Part shown: one piece after another, positions 27,903-35,688 of the stretch | Position numbering within the stretch: the stretch's first letter is position 1 | How the letters are laid out: each line of letters starts with the position of its first letter | NCBI RefSeq assembly: GCF_023634065.1 | Contig: NZ_JALKCV010000001.1 | Span: forward strand, 1 to 64,000 | DNA: 64,000 nt | DNA from: Microbulbifer litoralis | GTDB lineage: Bacteria > Pseudomonadota > Gammaproteobacteria > Pseudomonadales > Cellvibrionaceae | Direction of reading: 5' to 3' | Made by a program: the position numbers and the translations under genes | Notes under the pieces: generated by a model | The model's database searches: none | Told to the model about the DNA's origin: nothing | The model's input: the letters and a program-made list of their open reading frames with translations, nothing else

Positions 27903-29861
27903 TCAGTCCTGAACCTGTACCCCGTCCAGATACAGATTCACATTGTAGGCCGTATCCGGGTCACGCAATATCCAGACAGCATCCAGGGTCACGGTGCCCG
28001 CATCGATGCTGCCGTTTGCCCCGCCGACCCAGGCGTACCAGTCGTCGCTGTCACCCAGATCCCATTCGACAAAGGTCCAGCTGTTGGCGGCGAGGCTCTT
28101 GCTGTAGCCGCGCTCGGTGCCGTCGCTGTCGTCGATACCGATCGATACACGCATGCCACTGGCCGCGGCATACACCCAGTAGCCGATACGACCGTCACCG
28201 GAAAGTGGCACATTGGCGCCCGGGTTGCCGGCCCCGGAGAGCAACCGCACCGCCCAGTCGCTGCTACTGCCGGTATCGTCCCGCAATGCGACCCGCAATG
28301 AACAGCTGCCCTGGTAACGGTTGTTGCAATCCCGCGTAGCCGTGGACTGGGTGGAAACCCCGACAGTACTGCCCGAGTACGTGGGGCTGGTATAGAAATG
28401 TCCTTCACTGCTCTCGAAGGAATCCAGCACGGTGGTGGAACCGCCGCTGCCGGGATTGAGCAGCGCATAGTAGTGCGACCAGTTCCAGTTGATACCGGGA
28501 TCCGTATGGGTCTGGCTGGTGTAGTGCTGGTGCCCTTTTACATCGATGGAGGAAGGCAGCACCACCACGTCACTATGCGCCGGCCCACTGTAAGCGTTGG
28601 CACAGTTGATGGCGGCGTAACTGTTGCAGAAACTGCGCACCAGGGCCGCGGAGCTGTTGTACATCGCCGTGGTATACCAGGAGCTGTTGCTGACATATCC
28701 CTCGTGCTCGATGCCGAGCGTGGTGCCGTTGTGCACGCCGACGTGATGGGCCGCATGGTGGTTGCGCACCATCTGCGTTACCTGCCCATCGGAACTGCGG
28801 ATGACATAGTGCGCACTGACCGAGTAGGGATTGTTCTGGAACCAGCTGATCGTGCCGGCGTAGCTCCCCTGGGCCGTGTGGATGGTGGTGGAGCCATAGG
28901 AGGAACGCGAGTGGTAGTAGGGAGAGGCCACCCAGAGCGCCGGCCCGTAATCGGCGCTCTGGGTACCCAGGAGGCTCTGCGGCTCGATGCTGCTCTCCGG
29001 ATCCTGCGACCCCCGCAGACCGGCATCCGGGCCCTGCGGCTCCAGTCTATCGGGTGCCGGCCCCTTGCGCTGGAGTGTTTCAGTGATCGGGTCCAGGCGA
29101 TACTCGCGGGTCTCCAGTGCGTCTTCTGTCACCTGCAACCGCACGAAAGGGGCACGCAAAGTCGTCAGCTGCCGCGGTGTAAAGGCACGTTCCCAGGCGA
29201 TTGCCTTTTCCGGCACACGGATGCCCCGGTCGTCCACACCGCGGTCCAGGGTCAGGAGCACATCATAGGCAAAGCTGGTGCGGGCATATTCCTGCGCAAC
29301 ATTTTCCTGCGGATATTCGGACAAACCGGAATAGCGCTTCAGCGCCGGTACCATATCCTCCATCGCGGGCCGCCGGATCATTCCTCCGCGCAGCAGATCC
29401 AGCCGATCGACCTCCCTGCGCAACTCCGAATCCAGCAACGCCGCCGCGGCGAGTATATTCGCTCCCGGATCGCGCTTGATCTGCTCCACCGTCAGGCCGG
29501 TTATTGCAGAGGCTGTGGACACCTGGTCGGCCATTCCATCCCCGGCGTAGAGTCCCATAACCCCGTAGGCCTTCGGCATATGCTGGTGACTGCCCGTACC
29601 GCTATTCCGATCCGGATCCAGGTGGACCCAGCGGCTCTGAACATAGGCGATGGCTTCCAGGGTGCCGGGCGGGATCGACGGGTAGGCAGCATAGGCGTCG
29701 GAGAGAAACTGTCGATAGGCCTGCCGCTGCGGCAGGAGACGCTGCTCTTCTGCCGCCAGCCTTGCGTTCAGGCCAGGGGATCCCTCTGCTGCCCGGGCCG
29801 ACAGCGTCGACAGGCCGACACAGCAGATGGCAATCGCCAATAAAAACTGTTTCCTTGTCAT
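27903..29861 (-). CDS. Secreted N-acetylmuramoyl-L-alanine amidase with lysozyme-like and carbohydrate-binding regions
   Basis: A 652-residue exported protein. The signal peptide ends near ARAAEG (about residue 27). Residues about 45-200 resemble a lysozyme/SLT-type domain (LEAIAYVQSRW, GVMGLYAG), with Gln where transglycosylases have catalytic Glu. Residues about 310-480 are an Amidase_2/PGRP domain with likely zinc ligands in TTIHTAQG and SQTHTDPG plus the glutamate of GIEHEG. The C-terminal 170 residues form a beta-rich, probably carbohydrate-binding module with a Cys pair (DCNNRYQGSCS). Probably acts on peptidoglycan outside the cell or in the periplasm; could serve in prey or competitor lysis or nutrient scavenging. 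Confidence 0.82.
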   Translation of the reverse strand: MTRKQFLLAIAICCVGLSTLSARAAEGSPGLNARLAAEEQRLLPQRQAYRQFLSDAYAAYPSIPPGTLEAIAYVQSRWVHLDPDRNSGTGSHQHMPKAYGVMGLYAGDGMADQVSTASAITGLTVEQIKRDPGANILAAAALLDSELRREVDRLDLLRGGMIRRPAMEDMVPALKRYSGLSEYPQENVAQEYARTSFAYDVLLTLDRGVDDRGIRVPEKAIAWERAFTPRQLTTLRAPFVRLQVTEDALETREYRLDPITETLQRKGPAPDRLEPQGPDAGLRGSQDPESSIEPQSLLGTQSADYGPALWVASPYYHSRSSYGSTTIHTAQGSYAGTISWFQNNPYSVSAHYVIRSSDGQVTQMVRNHHAAHHVGVHNGTTLGIEHEGYVSNSSWYTTAMYNSSAALVRSFCNSYAAINCANAYSGPAHSDVVVLPSSIDVKGHQHYTSQTHTDPGINWNWSHYYALLNPGSGGSTTVLDSFESSEGHFYTSPTYSGSTVGVSTQSTATRDCNNRYQGSCSLRVALRDDTGSSSDWAVRLLSGAGNPGANVPLSGDGRIGYWVYAAASGMRVSIGIDDSDGTERGYSKSLAANSWTFVEWDLGDSDDWYAWVGGANGSIDAGTVTLDAVWILRDPDTAYNVNLYLDGVQVQD

Positions 29862-30119
29862 AATTTGATCCAGGTCGGTTATTGTTGTGTTTCCCTTTCA
29901 ACGGGGCGCATGGCGACGATTGATTGAAACTTCGCGACAACCGTACGGGATTTCCCATCCCGATCAACAGAGGAAATTATTATTTCCCAACCCGTTCTCA
30001 GCATTGACGTGTATTTTCTTTTGCAGGATTAACAGTGACTGTTTTCATTGTCCTGAAACTACAAGAGATTCCAGAAGCGCTGAAGCGTACGAACCATTAC
30101 AGGAATATTTCCGGAATAC

Positions 30120-31328
30120 TCAGCCGGCCGCCTGGCGGGAAAGCTCTGGCCCGGGAATCGTTTCCCGGCCCTTCCCCACGGACATCCCGCACAGCCAACG
30201 CAATACACTTACCCGACGGATCACCGCATAGCCACCGAGACAACCCGCGACCGTCAGCGCCAGCAATACCGGCGCCTCGAACCCGAGCGGCAGTGCCAGC
30301 GGCTTCAGCCACCAGGCGAACACGATGATCAGCGTCTGGTGCAGCATGTACCACGGCAGTATGGCCGGGTTGGCGTAGCGCAGTAGCGGGTTCGGCCGGT
30401 TCAGGTAGCGGCCGGCATAACCCACCACGCAGAAGATCCAGGCCCAGTGGTTCAGGGCCACCACGGCGCCAACCATCAGCCGCACTTCCAGGTACGCATC
30501 AAAGTCGGCCTCCAGGGTCGGGAAGATTCCGTTGCGGTCGGCGATGATCAGCAGGTAGCAGGCGACGGCCAGGCACAGGAATGCCCGGCGCCGGTCAATG
30601 ACAAACTGCCACCAGTGCGGCTGCAGCGCAAACAGGTAGCCGAACACGAAGACCGGCAGGTAGCGCCCGTGGTTGTACCAGTCGTCCAGCAGCGCGTGGG
30701 TGGACGGGAAGCGCGCGTGAAGGCACAGCCACACGAGCATCAGGACAAGCACCGCCGCGGCGATCGCAGCCAGGGGCGGAATCCGCTGGAAGCCCCCGCC
30801 CCGCGACAGCCGCCGCAGCGGATTGCGCAGCGGCAACAGCAACAGGCTGTACAGCCACAGGTACGGCAGGAACCAGAGGTGGTTCCAGGTCAGCAGGCCG
30901 ATGGGTGTGTGGTGTTCGCTCAGCAGGTCGGTGCGCGGGTTGATGTACTGGCCCCAGAAGCGGAAGAAACCCGGCCCCACCAGATCCTGGCTGCGCGCCT
31001 CGATATACACCTGCGGCACCACGATCACGAACATGCCGAATAGCAGCGGCACCAGCAGCCGCCGGCTGCGCAGTCCGGCCAGTTGCAGGCCGCCGCGCCG
31101 CTGCACCAGGGCCAGCGCCAGCGCCGAGATAAAGAACAGCAGCGACATGCGCCAGGGGGCGGTGAGCATCATCAGGTTCTGCAGCCACTCCGACGTCTGC
31201 CCGCTCTTGAGATGCCAGCCCCAGTCGGCCACATAGTACATACCCAGGTGGTACAGGATCAGCACCGCGAATGCCAGGGTGCGCAGCCAGTCGATATCGT
31301 ATCGACGCTGTGTGCCGGGTTGTGTCAT
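30120..31328 (-). CDS. Acyltransferase family 3 membrane protein
   Basis: A 402-residue polytopic inner-membrane protein with about ten membrane helices. The N-terminal YDIDWLRTLAFAVLILYHLG carries the Asp-Arg and His typical of acyltransferase-3 (OafA/OpgC-like) proteins. Later WNHLWFLPYLWLY is also characteristic. Such enzymes transfer acyl groups to sugars, glucans or lipids. The start is the ATG giving MTQPGTQRRYDID, the best N-terminus for the family; a longer open frame upstream overlaps the divergent LytTR gene's promoter. The pair is divergently arranged with 152 bp between starts, suggesting shared regulation. Confidence 0.85.
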   Translation of the reverse strand: MTQPGTQRRYDIDWLRTLAFAVLILYHLGMYYVADWGWHLKSGQTSEWLQNLMMLTAPWRMSLLFFISALALALVQRRGGLQLAGLRSRRLLVPLLFGMFVIVVPQVYIEARSQDLVGPGFFRFWGQYINPRTDLLSEHHTPIGLLTWNHLWFLPYLWLYSLLLLPLRNPLRRLSRGGGFQRIPPLAAIAAAVLVLMLVWLCLHARFPSTHALLDDWYNHGRYLPVFVFGYLFALQPHWWQFVIDRRRAFLCLAVACYLLIIADRNGIFPTLEADFDAYLEVRLMVGAVVALNHWAWIFCVVGYAGRYLNRPNPLLRYANPAILPWYMLHQTLIIVFAWWLKPLALPLGFEAPVLLALTVAGCLGGYAVIRRVSVLRWLCGMSVGKGRETIPGPELSRQAAG

Positions 31329-31480
31329 GATTTTGCTCCGTCGGTTATCAGGTTGCAGCATTCTGGCAAGGCGCCAGCCGGCGGGGCACGAAAGAGGCCA
31401 TCCCGCCCCGTCCCGGGGACAGGCGGTGGTATGGTGGGATAAAAAACAGGCCGGCAAGCGGCAGTGGTGCCAGTAACTGG

Positions 31481-32392
31481 ATGAACGACAAACACGAAAA
31501 TCGGGCGACACAGCAGCCGCCCCCGTCTCTCAACCGGTGGATCGAGCGGTTCGACCGGCACCGGACACGGTATGTCTACCTGGCGCTGGCCGTTTATTTT
31601 TTCATCAACAATACCATCAACGCCTCCTCGGTGTGGATGGAACACAGCCGCGACGGCACGCCCGATATCCACCTGTGGGAGCCCTTTGCCTGGGAGTACA
31701 CCAGCGCCCTCAGTATCCTGCTGCTGTTTCCTTTCCTGCTCTTCGCCTACCGCCGCAACCCCCCGCGCCTGGCCCGACCGGTCCGACAGCTCGGCTGGCA
31801 CCTGGTCGCAAGCCTGGTATTTGCCGCAGCCCACGTAACGCTGATGATCGCGATGCGCGAACTGATCTACGCACTGGACGGCAGCGACTACAACTTCGGC
31901 CCCGGCCTGCGGGAATTCTGGTACGAATACCGCAAGGATGCCTGGGGCTATGCCATGTTCTTCTGTTTGTACCACGTATTCCGGTTGACCTACAGCCGCC
32001 TCAAGGGCGAAGCCAGCCTGATTGCGGAACAGGAAACGGGGACCGATGCGCCCTCCGGCCCGGAAGTGCCGGAACACTTCCTGGTCAGGAAACTGGACAG
32101 GGAATTCCTGGTGCGGGTGGCGGAGATCGACTGGATCGAATCCTCCGGAAACTATGTGAACCTGCACAGTCGCGGGCGTATCTACCCGCTGCGGAGCACC
32201 CTGGGCGCAATCGCCGGACGGCTGGCGCCGGTGGGGTTCAGCCGTATTCACCGCGGCCTGGTGGTCAATCACAACGCCATCGAACATATCAGCCTCCAGT
32301 CCAGCGGCGACGGTGAGGTGCAGCTGCGCTGCGGCAAGCTGCTGAACCTGTCGCGCCGGTACCGGGATACTTTCAAACAGGCGCTGGCCTGA
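31481..32392 (+). CDS. Membrane-bound LytTR-family transcriptional regulator
   Basis: A 303-residue protein with four hydrophobic helices in the first 170 residues. The C-terminal LytTR DNA-binding domain (about 200-300) shows DWIESSGNYVNLHSRGRIYPLRSTL, FSRIHRGLVVNHNAIEHI and LNLSRRYRDTFKQ. There is no receiver domain, so signal input probably comes through the membrane part. It is divergent from the acyltransferase and 23 bp upstream of the ceramidase-like gene on the same strand, with which it likely forms an operon. Confidence 0.9.
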   Translation: MNDKHENRATQQPPPSLNRWIERFDRHRTRYVYLALAVYFFINNTINASSVWMEHSRDGTPDIHLWEPFAWEYTSALSILLLFPFLLFAYRRNPPRLARPVRQLGWHLVASLVFAAAHVTLMIAMRELIYALDGSDYNFGPGLREFWYEYRKDAWGYAMFFCLYHVFRLTYSRLKGEASLIAEQETGTDAPSGPEVPEHFLVRKLDREFLVRVAEIDWIESSGNYVNLHSRGRIYPLRSTLGAIAGRLAPVGFSRIHRGLVVNHNAIEHISLQSSGDGEVQLRCGKLLNLSRRYRDTFKQALA

Positions 32393-32415
32393 TCGACACG
32401 GGATCGACTCTCTCC

Positions 32416-33609
32416 ATGACCATTCGACTGCTCCTCCTGCTGGCAATCCTGTGCTGCACGACCGGCGCCCTCGCCGCAGAATACCGCGCGGGCTTCGCCG
32501 CCGCGGATATCACCCCGCAGCCCGGCGACCAAATGGGCCTGGTCGGCGGCGGCAGCGGCACCGTGGAGTCCATTGGCGATGCGCTCCAACTCCACGCCGC
32601 CGTGCTCACGGACGGCAGCCACCGGCTGGCACTGGTATCAGCGGACCTGCTGGTACTGCGCGAGGCGGACTTCCGCGCGATCGAACGGGAACTGCACCGG
32701 CGCGGTTTCGACCATATAGTGGTGGCCGCGACACACACCCACGGCGGCTTCCTGGCTGACAGGCAACTCGATAAGGTTCGCAGTCAGGTCATCCGGGCTG
32801 TCGAAACTGCGGGCAGCCGGCTGCAACCGGTCACCATCGGCGCAACCCGGATACCGGTCGACGAGGCGTACAATCGCCGGATCATTCGCGATGGCCAGGT
32901 GGAGATGTTGTGGACCAATCCCGGGCGCACTCCCAATCGCGCCGTGGACAACACCCTGGGCATCATCCAGCTCAGGGACCGGGACGGGCAGCCCTTCCTG
33001 ACCATCTTCAATTACAGCGCCCACCCGGTCGTCACCATGGACCTGGACAGAGCCGTCGTCTCCGCCGATTACCCCGGTTTCCTGCGACGGTCGTTTGAAA
33101 AGCGCGCCGGCGGACACACCATGTTTTTCATGGGCGCCGGCGGTGATGTGAATCCCTATCACGCCGATACCAAGCCATTCGAGGCGGCGCAGGTACAGGC
33201 GCGGAGACTGGGCCGGGTATTGGCCGATGGCGCAGTGCGGGCAACGAAGCAACTGCGGGACTTCCGCGGCGAGGGCCACTTCCGGTTTGATACCATTTCA
33301 TTCCGGGAACCCGAGGCGGAGATCGGCGTACTGCTGCTCACCCCCGCCATTTCCCTGGTGAGCTTCCCCGGCGAGTACTTCGACGCCCTCGGGCGGCAAC
33401 TGAAAGACGCCAGCCCGGTTGAATCGACCTTCTTTATCGGTATGAGCAACGGCGACCTGCGCTATGTGCCCACTGCGGCGGACGCCGCAGTGGGCGGTTA
33501 CGGCGCCGAGAAGCCCTCTTTCCGGGTCGACAGCACCACCGGGGAAACCCACGTCCGCGCGGCCGTCAAAAAGCTGAAGGCGCTGGCGCAAGGCCCGGCC
33601 GCGGAGTGA
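32416..33609 (+). CDS. Neutral/alkaline ceramidase-like secreted hydrolase
   Basis: A 397-residue exported protein with a signal peptide ending near ALAAEY. The body matches the N-terminal catalytic domain of neutral/alkaline non-lysosomal ceramidases: AGFAAADITP at the start, VVAATHTHGG (zinc ligands), IFNYSAHPVV and FMGAGGDVNP. The C-terminal immunoglobulin-like domain of full ceramidases (usually 650 residues or more) is absent. The family also contains many proteins of unknown substrate, so ceramide is only a guess. It follows the LytTR regulator by 23 bp. Confidence 0.8.
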   Translation: MTIRLLLLLAILCCTTGALAAEYRAGFAAADITPQPGDQMGLVGGGSGTVESIGDALQLHAAVLTDGSHRLALVSADLLVLREADFRAIERELHRRGFDHIVVAATHTHGGFLADRQLDKVRSQVIRAVETAGSRLQPVTIGATRIPVDEAYNRRIIRDGQVEMLWTNPGRTPNRAVDNTLGIIQLRDRDGQPFLTIFNYSAHPVVTMDLDRAVVSADYPGFLRRSFEKRAGGHTMFFMGAGGDVNPYHADTKPFEAAQVQARRLGRVLADGAVRATKQLRDFRGEGHFRFDTISFREPEAEIGVLLLTPAISLVSFPGEYFDALGRQLKDASPVESTFFIGMSNGDLRYVPTAADAAVGGYGAEKPSFRVDSTTGETHVRAAVKKLKALAQGPAAE

Positions 33610-33738
33610 CAGCCTGACGCGCCCTGCCCCGGGGAACCGCCGGTCACCGGGCCAACGCACGGATGTTCAGCTAGCATTCAGGCCGATGCCGTAGCTTGGT
33701 GGGCCACCCTCTGACCAGCGGATTCCCGGCCAAACCGT

Positions 33739-34272
33739 ATGAATGTAAAACTGCTGTTACCCGTTATCGCCTTCCTTGCAGCCGCGACAGCGGGCTGCGG
33801 CCTGTCCCCATACCGGCAACCCGCCGAAGAGGCCGCAGCACCGACTCCGTCCATCCCCCCAGCCACAGACCAGCAGACAGTGCAGGAGAAAATCTACAGC
33901 CAGCACCGGCAGTGGAAAGGCACCCGATATCTGCTGGGAGGCCTGAGCAGGCGCGGTGTCGACTGTTCCGGCCTGGTCTACACCACCTATCGCGAGCAGT
34001 TCGGTATCGAACTGCCGCGCACCACCCGCTACCAGGCCCAGACCGGCAGGCCGGTAAAACGCAGCGAGCTGCGCGCCGGGGACCTGGTATTTTTCAGGAC
34101 CGGCTACAAGGTCCGGCATGTGGGCATTTATATCGAGGACAACAAATTCTTTCACGCCTCGACGTCCAGGGGAGTGACCATCTCGGAGCTGGACGGCTAC
34201 TACTGGCAGGATAAATACCGGCATGCGAGAAGGTTGGAGTTCAACCCCGAGTACCGGCTGCCGATGAAGTAG
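33739..34272 (+). CDS. NlpC/P60 family lipoprotein, cell-wall endopeptidase
   Basis: A 177-residue predicted outer-membrane lipoprotein with lipidated Cys20 in the lipobox AATAGC. The NlpC/P60 cysteine peptidase domain has catalytic Cys76 in VDCSGLV, His127 in VRHVGIYI and His139. It resembles Spr/MepS/NlpC, which cleave D-Ala-mDAP cross-links or gamma-D-Glu-mDAP bonds. The Pro/Ala-rich stretch at 28-45 is a linker from the membrane anchor. Confidence 0.92.
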   Translation: MNVKLLLPVIAFLAAATAGCGLSPYRQPAEEAAAPTPSIPPATDQQTVQEKIYSQHRQWKGTRYLLGGLSRRGVDCSGLVYTTYREQFGIELPRTTRYQAQTGRPVKRSELRAGDLVFFRTGYKVRHVGIYIEDNKFFHASTSRGVTISELDGYYWQDKYRHARRLEFNPEYRLPMK

Positions 34273-34290
34273 CCCCGGGGTGACCGATTC

Positions 34291-34321
34291 CCCGGATTCC
34301 GCTGCGCTTCATCCGGGCTAC
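34291..34321 (+). repeat. Single arm of the REP-like repeat seen at 1223
   Basis: CCCGGATTCCGCTGCGCTTC, then ATCCGGGCTAC, differs from the left arm at 1223-1253 by one base. The matching opposite arm is not present here. Confidence 0.75.
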
Positions 34322-34406
34322 GATGGCTGTTTTGCATTTTATGTGCGGGCGGAGCGCCGCATATCGCAATACAATAGTGGGCGACAGGTAGACTGGCAGA
34401 GAAAGA

Positions 34407-34892
34407 ATGGAGATCACCCTGCTGACCCACGAGCGCGAACGCGACCGCAAGACGAATACCGGTGCGCTGGCGCTGCAGCAATGTGGAAATAGTGTGCGAC
34501 GCACAATCTGGGCGCGCCGCCATCCGGACCCGGCCCTGGTGGGCGCGATCGAGCGCGGCGAAGCCGCGCTGGTATACCCCGGCAGGGACGCGACGCCTGC
34601 GCGGCTCGAGGATTTCGACCGGGTAATCCTGATCGACGCCACCTGGCAGGAGGCGCGAAAAATATACAACCACAGCCCCTACCTGCACACCGCGCCGCGC
34701 GTACAACTGGCGGCCGCCAACGCCTCCAGCTACAGGCTGCGGCGCAACCAGCCCGAAGGCGGCCTGTGTACCGCCGAGTGCGTGATCGAAATACTGCGCA
34801 GCTGCGGCGAGTACAGCGCCGCAGAGCGGCTGGAGGCGGCCTTTGCGGATTTCAACCGCGCACCACATACCGGGCAATCAAACCGATCCTGA
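34407..34892 (+). CDS. DTW domain protein (tRNA-uridine aminocarboxypropyltransferase family), short form
   Basis: A 161-residue protein. ILIDATWQEARKI is the DTW signature, and YRLRRNQPEGGLCTAECVIEIL is the conserved downstream helix. Members such as TapT/TuaA install acp3U on tRNA using S-adenosylmethionine. The N-terminal zinc-binding cysteines of longer DTW proteins are missing, as in the shorter YfiP-related branch. The start ATG follows AGAGAAAGA. Exact tRNA target unknown. Confidence 0.82.
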   Translation: MEITLLTHERERDRKTNTGALALQQCGNSVRRTIWARRHPDPALVGAIERGEAALVYPGRDATPARLEDFDRVILIDATWQEARKIYNHSPYLHTAPRVQLAAANASSYRLRRNQPEGGLCTAECVIEILRSCGEYSAAERLEAAFADFNRAPHTGQSNRS

Positions 34893-34941
34893 TCCGGGGT
34901 TGCCGTACAGCACAATAACTACATCCTTTTGGCACAACGAA

Positions 34942-34968
34942 ACACCGCGCCCGAACCGGGCGCGGTGT
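34942..34968 (-). terminator. GC-rich hairpin downstream of the Spy-like gene
   Basis: ACACCGCGCCC (34942-34952), five-base loop, GGGCGCGGTGT (34958-34968), perfect 11-bp stem. It lies between the convergent DTW and Spy-like genes. On the minus strand it is followed by GTTTCGTT, a weak U-tract. Confidence 0.6.
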
Positions 34969-34993
34969 GCGGTCGGTATCTGCCGGTCTGCGA

Positions 34994-35509
34994 TCAGCTT
35001 TGCAGTTTGCGGGAACCCCGCTCTTCCAGCCGCTCCAGGCGATCCTTCAGGTGCTGCCGACGCTTTTCCATGCGCTTTTCCCGTATCTCCGCCAGTTCCG
35101 CTTTCTGTTCGTCGGTCAGAATGGCAAAGAACTGCTCGCGGTTGTCGCGGCGCTGTTGCATCTGCTGCACCTTCAACACACCCAGTTGCTGCGCGAGTGC
35201 GTCCAGTTTTTTCTGATCGGCGTTGTCATCGAGGGCGACCCTGATCTGCCGGTGCAGGTCGCGTTCGCGCCCGGCCAGTTCGCGGCGCTCTTTGTGTGCC
35301 TCCTCGCGCCCTGTGCGGATGCGGGCTTTCTGTTCGTCGGTCAGCGCCAGCGCTTCGGCCATCCTCTCGAAGCGCTTGTGCACCATCGGCCCCTTGTCGC
35401 CGTGCCTGTGGCCGTGGCCGAAATCCCCGGCCAATCCCAGGACCGGAGCACTCAGTGCCACGGCGAGGCCGAGACCGGTAATCGCTTGTTTCCAGGTTTG
35501 CTTTTTCAT
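34994..35509 (-). CDS. Spy/CpxP-like periplasmic LTxxQ protein
   Basis: A 171-residue exported, almost entirely helical, highly charged protein. The signal peptide ends near LGLAGD. A His-rich stretch GHGHRHGDKG (about 31-40) may bind metal. Two LTxxQ repeats, LTDEQKARI and LTDEQKAEL, define the CpxP/Spy family of periplasmic chaperones or Cpx-pathway modulators. It is transcribed alone. Confidence 0.88.
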   Translation of the reverse strand: MKKQTWKQAITGLGLAVALSAPVLGLAGDFGHGHRHGDKGPMVHKRFERMAEALALTDEQKARIRTGREEAHKERRELAGRERDLHRQIRVALDDNADQKKLDALAQQLGVLKVQQMQQRRDNREQFFAILTDEQKAELAEIREKRMEKRRQHLKDRLERLEERGSRKLQS

Positions 35510-35641
35510 GGCGAGCTCCTCGCTGCTGGGTTCGATAATCGTTATTGCCGCGCTGTTTGCGTCGACGGCTTTATAGTAGCGGGATCAACGTAAGGGAGGG
35601 CTAACTGCGGTTAATTTGGGTTAAGAAATGTATCGATGAAA

Positions 35642-35669
35642 AACCGGCCGAAACGGGCCTCGACCGGCT
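35642..35669 (-). terminator. Intrinsic terminator of the BCCT transporter gene
   Basis: On the minus strand a 10-bp stem AGCCGGTCGA/TCGGCCGGTT (two G-U pairs) with an 8-base loop is followed by five T, placed just after the BCCT stop codon. Confidence 0.7.
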
Positions 35670-35688
35670 TTCAGGGGGCGATTCCGGG

